DNA of 64,000 nt. Source: Pelagibius sp965227505. GTDB lineage: Bacteria > Pseudomonadota > Alphaproteobacteria > Kiloniellales > Kiloniellaceae. Each line of letters starts with the position of its first letter. The stretch's first letter is position 1. Below are positions 53,694 through 62,371 of this stretch, piece after piece. Where the stretch lies: the NCBI RefSeq assembly GCF_965227505.1, contig NZ_OZ245757.1:2604001-2668000 (forward strand), in the 5' to 3' direction. The notes under the pieces were generated by a model, which worked only from the letters and a program-made list of their open reading frames with translations, had not been told where the DNA came from and searched no databases. The translations under genes were made by a program, and so were the position numbers.

Positions 53694-54767
53694 TCAGCGC
53701 GGCACCAGCACGCTGTAGTCCAGGTCCAGCACCACCGCGGGATCGTACTTGCCGTCGGCGTCCTTGAAGGGAAAGCCGTCGCAGGGCTGGTCCTTGGCCG
53801 CCACCGACCGCAGGCGCAGAATGCCGAGGTCCGGCCTGCCTTCGACCGGCAGCTTCTCCAGCACCTCCGACCAGGCATAGATGGTGTCGCCGGCAAAGCT
53901 GGGTGCCGCATGGGTGCCGGCGTTGATCGCCAGCAGCTTCACTGCGTTGCCCAGGCCGTTGAAGCTCAGCGCACGGGTCAGCGAGATGATGTGGCCGCCA
54001 TAGACGATGCGCCGGCCGAAGCGGCCCTGCCCTTCGGCGTGCTGGTTGAAGTGGACCCGCGCGGTGTTCTGATAGAGCCGGGTGGCCATCTGATGCTCGG
54101 CCTCTTCGATGGTCATGGCATCGCCGTGGTCGATGCGCTCGCCGACCGCATAGTCGTCCCAGCGGTGCGGGCTGCCCGCGGCGGTGAAATCGAAGGCCGT
54201 GAGGTCCAGCCCCCCGGGAATGATGAAGTGCTCCGCGCCAACGGCGTCCGGCAGCTCGGGGACCACCGCCGGCGGCGCCGGCGCCGCCGGGTCCTTCTTG
54301 CGCACCATCACCCAGCGGATGTAGTCGGCGACCAGCGCGCCGTCCTGGTTCACCCCACTGGTCCGCACATAGACGACGCCGGTCTTGCCGTTCGAGTTTT
54401 CCTTGAGGCCGATCACCTCGCTTTCCGCCGACAGCGTGTCGCCGGGATAGACCGGCGCGCCGAAGCGGCCGGCGGCATAGCCCAGGTTGGCGACGGCGTT
54501 CAGGGAGATGTCGGGCACCGTCTTCCCGAAGACCACGTGGAAGACCAGCAGGTCGTCCAGCGGCGCCCGCGGCAGCCCGATGTCCCGGGCGAAGACGTCG
54601 GAAGACTGGGGTGCGAAGCGCGAGCCGTAGAGCGCGGTGTAGAGCGCCTGATCACCGGCACCCAAAGTCCGTGGCGTGGCATGGCGCAGCACCTGGCCGA
54701 GGCGAAAGTCCTCGAAGTGGTTCCCGGGGTTCTGCTTTGGCGCGGCAGGGGCCGTTGCTGGGGCCAT
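53694..54767 (-). CDS. mch: Mesaconyl-CoA hydratase (beta-methylmalyl-CoA dehydratase)
   Basis: A 357-residue double-hotdog MaoC-type enzyme. It begins GNHFEDFRLGQVLRHATPRT, contains GDTLSAESEVIGLKEN and the second-domain HFNQHAEGQGRFGRRIVYGGHI, all typical of Mch. It interconverts mesaconyl-C1-CoA and beta-methylmalyl-CoA in the ethylmalonyl-CoA and related pathways. It starts directly after the malyl-CoA lyase stop codon, which supports the assignment. Confidence 0.9.
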   Translation of the reverse strand: MAPATAPAAPKQNPGNHFEDFRLGQVLRHATPRTLGAGDQALYTALYGSRFAPQSSDVFARDIGLPRAPLDDLLVFHVVFGKTVPDISLNAVANLGYAAGRFGAPVYPGDTLSAESEVIGLKENSNGKTGVVYVRTSGVNQDGALVADYIRWVMVRKKDPAAPAPPAVVPELPDAVGAEHFIIPGGLDLTAFDFTAAGSPHRWDDYAVGERIDHGDAMTIEEAEHQMATRLYQNTARVHFNQHAEGQGRFGRRIVYGGHIISLTRALSFNGLGNAVKLLAINAGTHAAPSFAGDTIYAWSEVLEKLPVEGRPDLGILRLRSVAAKDQPCDGFPFKDADGKYDPAVVLDLDYSVLVPR

Positions 54768-55649
54768 CTAGGCGGCGCTCTCCAGATCCGAGATCGCTTC
54801 GGCCAGGGCAACCAGCCGCTGGGCGTTCTCGACATGAAGGTTTTCGATCAGCTTGCCGTCGACCACAACCACGCCCTGGCCGGCCGCCGTCGCCTCCGCA
54901 TGGGCGGTAATGATCTTGTGCGACCAGGCGACCTCTTCGCCCGAAGGCGCGAAGACCTCGTTGGCCTTGGCGATGGTCTTCGGATGGATCAGGGTCTTGC
55001 CGTCGAAGCCCAGTTCCCTGCCCTGGCGGCAGTGGGCTGCGAAGCCCTCGTCGTCGGAGAGGTCCAGGTGAACGCCGTCGACGATGGCCTTGCCGTAGGC
55101 GCGCGCGGCCAGAATGCAGAGCCCCAGGCTGGTCAGCACGGGCAGACGCTCCGGCGTGTGTTCCGCCTGCAGGTCCTTCACCAGATCGGAGGTGCCCATG
55201 ACCAGGCAGGTCACGCGCTCCGAGGCGGCCGCGATCTCCTGGGCGTTCAGCATGCCCAGTGGCGTTTCCATCATGCACATGATCCCCATCGTCGCAGGGG
55301 CGCCGCCGGCGTCCATGCGCGCCTCCAGATCCCGCACCATGGCCGCCGTCTCGACCTTGGGCAGCAGGATCGCGTCGGCCTTGGTGGGGGCGATCGCCGC
55401 CACGTCGTCCGCGCCCCAGGGGCTGTCGAAGCCGTTCACCCGCACGATGATCTCCCGCGCGCCATAGCCGCCGGCGGCCAGCGCCTCGACGATCTGCCGG
55501 CGCGCGCTTTCCTTGGCATCCGGCGCCACGGCGTCCTCCAGATCCAGGATCAGCGCATCGGCCGGCAGGCTGCGGCCCTTCTCCAGGGCCCGCGCGTTGG
55601 AGCCGGGCATATAGAGAACAGAACGGCGCGGACGGGCGCGAAGGGTCAT
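54768..55649 (-). CDS. mclA: L-malyl-CoA/beta-methylmalyl-CoA lyase
   Basis: A 293-residue CitE-like CoA-ester lyase. Motifs RRSVLYMPGSNARALEK at the start, DLEDAVAPDAKESAR (metal site), RVNGFDSPWG, and MMETPLGMLNAQEI. The C-terminal LGFDGKTLIHP is also typical. Pairing with mesaconyl-CoA hydratase makes malyl/beta-methylmalyl-CoA cleavage to glyoxylate plus acetyl- or propionyl-CoA the likely reaction, rather than citrate lyase. The ATG at 55649 was chosen over an open upstream extension. Confidence 0.9.
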   Translation of the reverse strand: MTLRARPRRSVLYMPGSNARALEKGRSLPADALILDLEDAVAPDAKESARRQIVEALAAGGYGAREIIVRVNGFDSPWGADDVAAIAPTKADAILLPKVETAAMVRDLEARMDAGGAPATMGIMCMMETPLGMLNAQEIAAASERVTCLVMGTSDLVKDLQAEHTPERLPVLTSLGLCILAARAYGKAIVDGVHLDLSDDEGFAAHCRQGRELGFDGKTLIHPKTIAKANEVFAPSGEEVAWSHKIITAHAEATAAGQGVVVVDGKLIENLHVENAQRLVALAEAISDLESAA

Positions 55650-55723
55650 GCGTGAAACCTCCCGATGGCGGAACGACGGCGGCAGCGGGCGGTCATCCCG
55701 CACCTGCGAACACGGCTGGCGAC

Positions 55724-55729
55724 TATAAT
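55724..55729 (+). promoter_or_regulatory. -10 element upstream of pdxY
   Basis: Perfect TATAAT; no clear -35 at 16-18 bp spacing. It predicts a leader of about 67 nt. It lies in the divergent region between mclA and pdxY. Confidence 0.45.
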
Positions 55730-55802
55730 GCACCACCGCCCTGTGGCAAGCTGCGCACCCGAGACCCTTCTGGTGCCCACGCGTAGTCCCCTGGAACCCA
55801 CC

Positions 55803-56660
55803 ATGTCCGCCCCGAACGTGATCTCCGTCCAGTCGCACGTCGCCTACGGCCATGTCGGCAATTCGGCAGCCGTCTTCGCACTGCAGCGCCTGGGGATCGA
55901 GGTCTGGCCGGTCCATACCGTGCAGTTCTCCAACCACACCGGCTATCCGGACTGGCAGGGCCAGGTCTTTGCCGCCGAGGATGTCGCCCGCCTGATGGAC
56001 GGCCTGGAGGCGCGCGGCGCCCTGGCAGACTGCGATGCGCTCCTGAGCGGCTACATCGGCGATCCGGCGCTGGGGGCTGTCATCCTGGATGCCGCGGCGC
56101 GCATCCGCGCCGCCAACCCGCGCGCGCTCTACCTCTGCGATCCGGTCATGGGCGACCACGGCAGGGGTCTCTTCGTGCGAGACGGCGTACCGGACTTCCT
56201 GCGCGGCCCGGCGCTGGCCGCCGCCGACATCGTGACCCCGAACCTCTTCGAGCTGGAGATCCTGACCGGCCGGAAGCCGGAGGGGCTTGAAGCTATCCGC
56301 GATGCCGCCGCCTCGCTGCTCGCACATGGACCGAAGGCGGTGGTGGTCACCAGTTTCAGCCCGGCGGGCAATGCCGCGGGCGAGATGGAGATGCTGGCGG
56401 TGAGCGCCGAAGGTGCCTGGCATGTCGCCACCCCGCGTCTCGCCATGAGCCCCAACGGCGCCGGCGATGCGGTGGCGGCCCTGCTGCTCGGCTTCTATCT
56501 GAAGACCGCTGCGCTGCCGGAGGCGCTGGGCTCCGCTGCGGCGGCGATCTTCGAGATCCTCGACACCACGCTGGAGAGCGGCGCCGACGAACTGCAGCTC
56601 ATCACCGCCCAGGACCGGCTCGAAACCCCGCGCCGGCGCTTCACGGTCCGGACGCTCTAA
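55803..56660 (+). CDS. pdxY: Pyridoxal kinase
   Basis: A 285-residue PfkB/ribokinase-fold kinase of the PdxK/PdxY type. Begins VISVQSHVAYGHVGNSAAVF; also HTVQFSNHTGYPDWQGQV and the ATP/anion-hole motif SPNGAGDAVAALLLGF. Phosphorylates pyridoxal for PLP salvage. An in-frame extension upstream to 55665 overlaps the presumed promoter and is not real. Confidence 0.94.
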   Translation: MSAPNVISVQSHVAYGHVGNSAAVFALQRLGIEVWPVHTVQFSNHTGYPDWQGQVFAAEDVARLMDGLEARGALADCDALLSGYIGDPALGAVILDAAARIRAANPRALYLCDPVMGDHGRGLFVRDGVPDFLRGPALAAADIVTPNLFELEILTGRKPEGLEAIRDAAASLLAHGPKAVVVTSFSPAGNAAGEMEMLAVSAEGAWHVATPRLAMSPNGAGDAVAALLLGFYLKTAALPEALGSAAAAIFEILDTTLESGADELQLITAQDRLETPRRRFTVRTL

Positions 56661-56980
56661 GCATCGAGCCTTCACAAACGCAGCCGGTTCGGCTAGAAAC
56701 CGCCCACTCACAGCAAAGGGCGCACCGCACCGTGCCATCGTAACAGCCGGTCTCCTCTGTTCCACCAGTCCACACGGCAGTGCCCCGCGCTGCCGGACCG
56801 AAGTCTGTGAGTTCCTCTTGGTGGCGGTTCGAGACCGGTATGGCACGGCTGAACCGCGACCGGCATCCCCGCCGCCCCGCGGCTGATTTTCCAGCATTTC
56901 GAATCTCCCCCTGACCGCGCCTCTTCGGCTTCTCACTGCCGTCGTCTTGACGAACTTCCCAACGGGAAGAGCAAGCCGGC
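56661..56980. other. Intergenic region between pdxY and the DUF1062 gene
   Basis: 320 bp. A pair of 7-bp inverted repeats (gcggttc and gaaccgc) is near 56825-56860. No coding frame or clear terminator was recognised. Confidence 0.5.
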
Positions 56981-57604
56981 ATGTCCGATACCCTGCGCGT
57001 CCTCTGGACGCTGGTTCCTCAGAGAGCCCCTCAACCCTGGCTGCACTGCAGCCGCTGCGGTGACCCCAAACCCTTCGAAAGCAGCAACAAGTTCCGCCTT
57101 AACGCCAACGGCAAGCGCCTCGATGCCTGGTTGATTTACCACTGCACGGCCTGCGGCCAGACTTGGAACCGCCCGTTTCTGGAGCGCCGTCCCGCCGCTG
57201 CGGTCGATCCGCAACTCCTGGCAGCCCTCCAGCAGAATGACCCGCGCCTGGCGCGGCACCTGGCCTTCGACATCGAAGACCTGCGGCGCAGAACTGTGCG
57301 CATCGCGGCCTGCGGCGGGGCAAAGGTACAGAAGGTAACGCTTCAGGTGCCGGCACGCCCTACGGCACGGCTGGAGATCGGTTTTGCGCTGGCAATCCCG
57401 GTCTCTCTGCGCTTGGACCGGCTCCTCGCGGCAGAACTCGGTCTATCGCGCAAGCACCTCCACCGCATGCAGGACGAAGGCAAGCTGGTGATCTCTCCCA
57501 CGGGAGCGCGCCGGCTGAAGAAGCCTCCTCAGGATGGCTGGCAACTTGCGTTGGATCTGTCGCAAGAGCGTGACTGCGACGCGATCGCGGCAGCCGCCCG
57601 GTGA
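56981..57604 (+). CDS. DUF1062-like protein
   Basis: A 207-residue protein. Two CxxC pairs (LHCSRCGDPKPFESSNKFRL and YHCTACGQTWNRPF) form a probable zinc ribbon in the first 62 residues. The C-terminal part includes VSLRLDRLLAAELGLSRKHL, which resembles an S4-like RNA-binding segment. The pattern fits the DUF1062 family. Function unknown; nucleic-acid binding is plausible. Confidence 0.8.
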   Translation: MSDTLRVLWTLVPQRAPQPWLHCSRCGDPKPFESSNKFRLNANGKRLDAWLIYHCTACGQTWNRPFLERRPAAAVDPQLLAALQQNDPRLARHLAFDIEDLRRRTVRIAACGGAKVQKVTLQVPARPTARLEIGFALAIPVSLRLDRLLAAELGLSRKHLHRMQDEGKLVISPTGARRLKKPPQDGWQLALDLSQERDCDAIAAAAR

Positions 57605-57746
57605 CCACGCCGCAGCGGGTTCTTCTTGGACATGCCTGAGGCATAGCGGCCACGTGGCCTTCAGTCCGGCAGAAGATGGCACCAGGACAGACACGACCCG
57701 GCTGCTTCAGGGGAGGAGAACACCCCTCCCGGCAGTCCGCTTCGGT

Positions 57747-58235
57747 TCAGTTCGCCGCCGCTTTGGCCTTCAGGGCTTCGACACGAAGGGTCAACTTCTC
57801 TAAGTCGCCGTCCGGGAACACGTGCTTTCGAGAGCCGCCAGAAAGGTCTCTTCGCCTGAAGGCTTGCAATCCCCGAAGGGCGCGCCAGAACGGGATCACC
57901 ACATCCTGGCGGCTGCCTTCCATGGTCAAAACCACTTCGGGGGTGTGCAGTGCGCTCCTTGCTGAATCTGGCCACTCCTGGACAAGCAAGCACACAGCCG
58001 ACGTTGCTTTGTCGGGGATGAAATGAAGCTCGAATTCGCTCGGCTCCGCGCGAAGGACAAGGGGTCTTGTGTGAGTCCCTTCTGCCGCTGCGGCTAGCAC
58101 AGCACAGCAGTCGCTGAGGACCGACGAACTACAGGCGACGGATTCGGAAAGCCTTTGCCCCGCAAACTCGATTGCAAAGTCCATCCAACCAGACGAAGGA
58201 TTTTCAAACGTCACACTGAGCCCGGGGGCAGTCAA
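57747..58235 (-). CDS. Hypothetical protein, orphan gene
   Basis: A 162-residue protein with TTG start at 58235, one base after the LysE stop. It contains NPSSGWMDFAIEFAGQRL and PFWRALRGLQAFRRRDLSGG. The first half resembles small proteins of unknown function with a GW-DF motif; C-terminal helix is Lys-rich. Codon use is less G/C-biased than that of neighbours. ATG at 58184 is an alternative start. No function proposed. Confidence 0.6.
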   Translation of the reverse strand: MTAPGLSVTFENPSSGWMDFAIEFAGQRLSESVACSSSVLSDCCAVLAAAAEGTHTRPLVLRAEPSEFELHFIPDKATSAVCLLVQEWPDSARSALHTPEVVLTMEGSRQDVVIPFWRALRGLQAFRRRDLSGGSRKHVFPDGDLEKLTLRVEALKAKAAAN

Positions 58236-58236
58236 C

Positions 58237-58863
58237 TCAAGCCCGCCGGCTGGCCGAGGCCAGCAGCCCGGCCGCCGCCAGCAGCAGGCCGCCGGTGATG
58301 CGGTTGACCAGGGAGGCGCGGTCGCGCAACAGCGGTGCGAAGACCTTGCCGGAGAGCACGTAGGCGAAGGCCGCCAGGACCTCGGTGCCCAGGAAGGTGA
58401 GCCCGATCACGAGGAACTGCGGCAGCGCCGGCTCGCCGGGTACCACGAATTGCGGGAAGACGGCGGTGAAGACCAGGATGGCTTTCGGATTGCCGAGGGC
58501 GACCAGAAACTCGCGCCGCGCCATCACCGCAACCGACTGGTTGGCGCGGGCCATGCCGCCGGGATCGTTCGGCGCGGCGGCCGGCGTGGTGAGCGCCCGC
58601 AGGCCCAGGTAGACCAGGTAGGCGACGCCCACCCACTTGATGACCTGGAAGGCGAGTTCCGACGCCGCCAGCACGGCCCCCAGGCCGAGCGCGGCAATGA
58701 CGATCATCACCGCAAAGGCGCCGATGCGCCCGCCCACCGCGGCCAGCGAGCGGCCGGCCCCGAACCGCAGGCCGTTGGTCAGCGCCAGCAGGTTGTTGGC
58801 GCCGGGCGAGAGCGAAATCAGCATCGCCGCCACGACGAAGACCAGCCAGCTATCGAATGACAT
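58237..58863 (-). CDS. LysE/RhtB family amino-acid exporter (copy 3)
   Basis: A 208-residue six-helix exporter, with ISLSPGANNLLALTNGLRFG near residue 17 and LVALGNPKAILVFTAVFPQF in the middle. ATG at 58863 is preceded by GGAGGA. It lies 78 bp from asd on the same strand and may be co-transcribed with it, which would suit export of aspartate-family amino acids. Substrate unproven. Confidence 0.9.
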   Translation of the reverse strand: MSFDSWLVFVVAAMLISLSPGANNLLALTNGLRFGAGRSLAAVGGRIGAFAVMIVIAALGLGAVLAASELAFQVIKWVGVAYLVYLGLRALTTPAAAPNDPGGMARANQSVAVMARREFLVALGNPKAILVFTAVFPQFVVPGEPALPQFLVIGLTFLGTEVLAAFAYVLSGKVFAPLLRDRASLVNRITGGLLLAAAGLLASASRRA

Positions 58864-58941
58864 GGTTTCCTCCATCACTGAGGGCGGGCGGCGGCGGGGC
58901 CCGCACCCCAAAGTCTGTTCGGTGGGGTCTACACCGTGACC

Positions 58942-59955
58942 TTACAGATAGTCGCGGGTCAGGGTCTCGGCGATCTGCACGGCGTTCAAGGCCGCGCCCT
59001 TGCGAAGGTTGTCGGAGACCACCCAGATCGACAGGCCGTTGTCCACGGTCGGATCGCTGCGGATGCGGCTGACGTAGACCTGGTCCTCGCCGGCGCACTC
59101 CGCCGGGGTCACATAGCCCTCGTCGACGCGGTGATCGATCACGGTCACACCCTCCTGGGCGCTCAGCGCCTCGCGCGCTTCCTCCGGCGAGATCGGGTTC
59201 TCGAACTCGATGTTCACCGCCTCGGCATGGCCGACGAAGACCGGCACCCGCACGCAGGTCGCCGAGACCTTGATGGCCGGGTCCAGGATCTTCTTGGTCT
59301 CCACCACCATCTTCCATTCCTCCTTGGTGGAACCGTCGTCCATGAAGGAGTCGATGTGGGGAATCACGTTGAAGGCGATCTGCTTGGTGAAGATCTCCGG
59401 GCGCACCGGCTCGTTCACGTAGATGCCGCGGGTCTGGGTGAAGAGCTCGTCCATGGCGTCCTTGCCGGAGCCGCTGGCCGACTGGTAGGTCGCCACCACC
59501 ACGCGGCGGATGCGCGCCAACTCGTGCAGCGGCTTCAGCGCCACCACCATCTGGATGGTCGAGCAGTTGGGGTTGGCGACGATGTTGCGCTTCGAGTAGC
59601 CCGCCAGGGCTTCGGCATTCACCTCCGGCACCACCAGGGGCACGTCCGGGTCCATGCGGAAGTGGGAGGTGTTGTCGATCACCACCGCACCCTTCTGCGC
59701 CGCCTTGGGCGAGAACTGGGCGGAGATCGAGGCCCCCGGCGAGGACAGCACGATATCGGTGCCCTTGAAATCGAAGGCGGCCAGGTTCTGGACCTTCACC
59801 ACGTCGTCTTCGCCGAAGGAGATCTTGCTGCCGACCGAGCGTTCGGAGGCCAGGGCCGCGATATCGTCGATCGGAAAGGCCCGTTCGGAGAGGGTCGTCA
59901 TGATCTCGCGGCCCACGGCGCCCGTGGCGCCGACCACTGCTACTCTGTATCCCAT
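58942..59955 (-). CDS. asd: Aspartate-semialdehyde dehydrogenase
   Basis: A 337-residue NADPH enzyme forming aspartate semialdehyde for lysine, methionine and threonine synthesis. NADP motif VAVVGATGAVGREIM near residue 5, catalytic Cys in NPNCSTIQM, and catalytic His in the VPVFVGHAEAVN segment. Normal length. Upstream, in the divergent region, are two sets of short tandem repeats. Confidence 0.96.
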   Translation of the reverse strand: MGYRVAVVGATGAVGREIMTTLSERAFPIDDIAALASERSVGSKISFGEDDVVKVQNLAAFDFKGTDIVLSSPGASISAQFSPKAAQKGAVVIDNTSHFRMDPDVPLVVPEVNAEALAGYSKRNIVANPNCSTIQMVVALKPLHELARIRRVVVATYQSASGSGKDAMDELFTQTRGIYVNEPVRPEIFTKQIAFNVIPHIDSFMDDGSTKEEWKMVVETKKILDPAIKVSATCVRVPVFVGHAEAVNIEFENPISPEEAREALSAQEGVTVIDHRVDEGYVTPAECAGEDQVYVSRIRSDPTVDNGLSIWVVSDNLRKGAALNAVQIAETLTRDYL

Positions 59956-59990
59956 AACTCTACCTGTCTGCCTTTCCTAGTCGACGGACC

Positions 59991-60038
59991 CTAGTTGTCC
60001 GGGACCCTAGTTGTCCGGGGCCGTGGTTGTCCGGGGCC
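59991..60038. repeat. Three 16-bp tandem repeats upstream of asd
   Basis: ctagttgtccgggacc, ctagttgtccggggcc and gtggttgtccggggcc, directly adjacent. They lie 36 bp before the asd start codon, so within its promoter or leader. Confidence 0.93.
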
Positions 60039-60067
60039 GCGGGAGGGGTTAAATCAAAGTTCTGCCG

Positions 60068-60103
60068 GGGGCTCAAGCTGGGGCTCAAGCAGGAGCTCAA
60101 GCG
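60068..60103. repeat. Three 12-bp tandem repeats upstream of the DUF962 gene
   Basis: ggggctcaagct, ggggctcaagca and ggagctcaagcg. They lie 30 bp beyond the 16-bp repeats in the same 190-bp divergent intergenic region. Confidence 0.92.
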
Positions 60104-60148
60104 GTGAGCCCACGGCGGGTTCGCAACGGCGAAACGGGAGGGCGCGTG

Positions 60149-60478
60149 GTGGAACGCTCCCAGGACTATCGGTCTTTCTGGCCCCGCTATCTGGGCGAGC
60201 ACGACAAACCGGCGACTCGCGCGCTGCACTATCTCGGCACGTCCCTGGGGCTGGTTCTGCTTGCCGGCGGCATCGCCACGGCCCTCTGGTGGCTGTTTCC
60301 CGCGGCACTGGTCTGCGGCTACGCCTTCGCCTGGCTGTCCCATGCCGCGATCGAGCGCAACCGCCCGGCCACCTTCACCCACCCGCTGTGGTCGTTCATC
60401 AGCGACTTCCGCATGCTTTTCGCCTGGCTGGGCGGCGGCCTGCGGGAGGATCTCGGCAGCCCGACGGCCCGTCGCTGA
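60149..60478 (+). CDS. DUF962/Mpo1-like membrane protein
   Basis: A 109-residue protein with the DUF962 pattern SFWPRYLGEHDKPATRALHYLG, two helices, SHAAIERNRPATFTHPLWSFISDF and a C-terminal GGLREDLGS. Yeast Mpo1 of this family is a dioxygenase in fatty-acid alpha-oxidation, with histidines that are conserved here (His in LGEHD, LHYLG, SHAAIE, THPLWS). GTG at 60149 was chosen because GGGAGG lies seven bases upstream; an open extension to 60104 exists. Confidence 0.86.
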   Translation: MERSQDYRSFWPRYLGEHDKPATRALHYLGTSLGLVLLAGGIATALWWLFPAALVCGYAFAWLSHAAIERNRPATFTHPLWSFISDFRMLFAWLGGGLREDLGSPTARR

Positions 60479-60535
60479 GCGGCGGCAGCCAGCGATCCTG
60501 TCTTGTCCCTGATCCTGTCCCTCGGAGGCGCCCCT

Positions 60536-60570
60536 TAAGAAGAAAGGCCGCCCAGAGGGACGGCCTTTCG
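60536..60570 (-). terminator. Rho-independent terminator
   Basis: GAAAGGCCG / CGGCCTTTC stem of nine pairs around a 10-base loop (60542-60569). Read on the minus strand it ends in CTTTCTTCTTAA, so it terminates the small exported-protein gene. On the plus strand the T-run is weak. Confidence 0.78.
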
Positions 60571-60592
60571 TATCGTCCATGGGTCTGGTCGC

Positions 60593-60775
60593 CTAGTTCT
60601 TGGCAGTCTCCGGAGTGGTCTTGATGACCGGAGTCGACTGCTTGGCGTCCGCCGTGACGACGGGCTTCGAAATCTCAACCGTTTGGGAATAGCCGCCGCA
60701 GCCGGCCGCGAGAGCGGAGCCCGCGAACCCGGCGACGCCTGCCGCAACCACGAGGGCGGTAAGGGTCTTTTGCAT
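60593..60775 (-). CDS. Small exported protein
   Basis: A 60-residue protein: signal peptide LTALVVAAGVAGFAGSALA (cleavage before AGCGG), then a 37-residue Thr/Val/Lys-rich peptide with one Cys (Cys27) and repeats of ...KPVVTADAK / TPVIKTTPE. GGAGAA precedes the ATG. Unknown function; a terminator follows, supporting an independent gene. Confidence 0.75.
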   Translation of the reverse strand: MQKTLTALVVAAGVAGFAGSALAAGCGGYSQTVEISKPVVTADAKQSTPVIKTTPETAKN

Positions 60776-60892
60776 CAGGTCTTCTCCCATTGGAGCGTGA
60801 GCGAGGACTGTAGCGGCGGGCCGGTGCCCGGTCAATTGATCGATTTGTGACCCTTGCGAAGCAGGGCACCGCGCCGACCCATCCCGCTCGCG

Positions 60893-60937
60893 GCCGGATG
60901 TCTCCCAGCCGGATGTCTCCCAGCCGGACGCCTCCCA
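60893..60937. repeat. Three 15-bp tandem repeats after the fadL-like gene
   Basis: gccggatgtctccca (twice) and gccggacgcctccca, followed by a partial unit. They end 11 bp before the stop codon of the fadL-like gene (which is read from the other strand). Confidence 0.92.
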
Positions 60938-60948
60938 GCCGACAGGCC

Positions 60949-62331
60949 TCAGAACGTGATCTTGCCCTGCACCGCGATGATGTCGATGGAGGTCTCGTAG
61001 GTCCCCTCCAGGCTGCCGCGGGCCGCGTTGTTGGGGTCCTCGAACCCGAGGTCGATGTCCGCGTCCGGCAGGAAGATATGGGTATAGCCCAGCGAGACCG
61101 AAAGCCAGTCGTAGGGATCATAGGAGACGCCGCCGGAAATCCAATAGCGGTCTTCATCGGGAATGCGCGGCGTACGCGTACGGTCGGGCACCGGGCTCTG
61201 GTCGAACGCCACGCCCGCCTTGAAGGTCCAGTCCTCGAACGGCTTGTACGTGCCGCCGAGCCCGAAGAACCAGGCATTGGTCCAGTTCTCGACGGTCACG
61301 CTGGGATCCTGGGCCGGATTGTCGAAGTTGATGCGCAGCTCGCGAAACCGGCTCCAGTGGGTCCACTGCACCTCGCCCATGATCGCAATCTCGTCGGTGA
61401 TATCCTGGTGGATGCCCAGGCTGACCTGTTCCGGCAACTGAGAGCTGGCGTCGGCGCCGGTATCGACGAAGGTGCCGGTCGCCGCGGAAATGGCGTTGCC
61501 GACGCCGCTGCCGAGGTCGAAGTCGGCATCGCCCTCCAGGGTGTGGGAGACCATGGAGCGGTAGCCGAGGCCGATGCGCGTCCCCTCCATCGGTGTCAGG
61601 GTCGCGCCCAGGGTGAAGCCGAAGCCCCAGTCGTCGGCCCGCAGCACCGCGCGGCCATCCTCCTGGCCCGGCGTTCCGAAGAACGGCGCCCCGGCACCGA
61701 TGGTGCCGAAGTCGATGGCGTTGGACAGCTTGGCATCCGCGTACTGGGCAACGAAACCGGCGCCGAGGGAGAGGTACTTGTTCACCCGGTAGGCCACCGT
61801 CGGCGAGATGTTGATGGTGGTCAGACGCGAATCCAGCGCGTGGTAGCGCCCGACCCAGCCCTCCGGGTTGGAGGTTCTAAGGCCGAAGGGCGCGGTCACC
61901 GCGAGGCCGAGGCGCAGGTCCTCGGTCGGCGAGATCATCGCGTAGGTGGCCGGCACAAAGGCGTCGACGCCGATGTCCTGATCCCCAGTGAAGCCGGTGC
62001 CGTTGCCGATGGCCCCGCCGCCGACCGCCGGAGTGAAAGTGCCGCTGCCGTTCTTGAAGTCGGCCTGCGGGATGATGACGCTGCCGACGACGACGAACTG
62101 GTTGCCCTCGTGAAAGGTCAGCAGCGACGGGTTGAAGAACATCGTCGAGATGTCCTCGATACCGGTCGAGGCGCTGGCGAAGGAGTGCGCCTGCGACGAT
62201 GCGCTCTGTTCCTTGATGGCGAAACCCGCGGCCCAGGTCGGGCCGCTGATCATCGTCGAGACTGCGAGAGCCGGAATTGCCGCGAGCAGCCGGCGGCTGG
62301 CGGACAGGGTTGCCGCAGTTGTCTGTGCCAC
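60949..62331 (-). CDS. fadL: Outer-membrane long-chain fatty acid transporter (FadL/OmpP1 family)
   Basis: A 460-residue 14-strand barrel. Signal peptide LLAAIPALAVSTMISGPTWA, then AGFAIKEQSASSQAHSFASA, the N-terminal hatch motif typical of FadL. MFFNPSLLTF (the NPA-like motif) and a C-terminal Phe after VQGKI are present. GTG at 62331 with GGGGGGA upstream was preferred to a longer frame. A promoter with TATAGT is just upstream. Imports fatty acids or aromatic hydrocarbons. Confidence 0.9.
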   Translation of the reverse strand: MAQTTAATLSASRRLLAAIPALAVSTMISGPTWAAGFAIKEQSASSQAHSFASASTGIEDISTMFFNPSLLTFHEGNQFVVVGSVIIPQADFKNGSGTFTPAVGGGAIGNGTGFTGDQDIGVDAFVPATYAMISPTEDLRLGLAVTAPFGLRTSNPEGWVGRYHALDSRLTTINISPTVAYRVNKYLSLGAGFVAQYADAKLSNAIDFGTIGAGAPFFGTPGQEDGRAVLRADDWGFGFTLGATLTPMEGTRIGLGYRSMVSHTLEGDADFDLGSGVGNAISAATGTFVDTGADASSQLPEQVSLGIHQDITDEIAIMGEVQWTHWSRFRELRINFDNPAQDPSVTVENWTNAWFFGLGGTYKPFEDWTFKAGVAFDQSPVPDRTRTPRIPDEDRYWISGGVSYDPYDWLSVSLGYTHIFLPDADIDLGFEDPNNAARGSLEGTYETSIDIIAVQGKITF

Positions 62332-62371
62332 TGAGCGTCCCCCCAACGCTTGTTGCTTATGGTTGTGGGGA

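Noticed and set aside
53330..53700. Protein-like plus-strand frame containing LAALYRSRQARYLRADYDKD
   Set aside because: No start codon or ribosome binding site at a suitable place, it runs into the 3' end of mch, and I recognise no family. At most a remnant.
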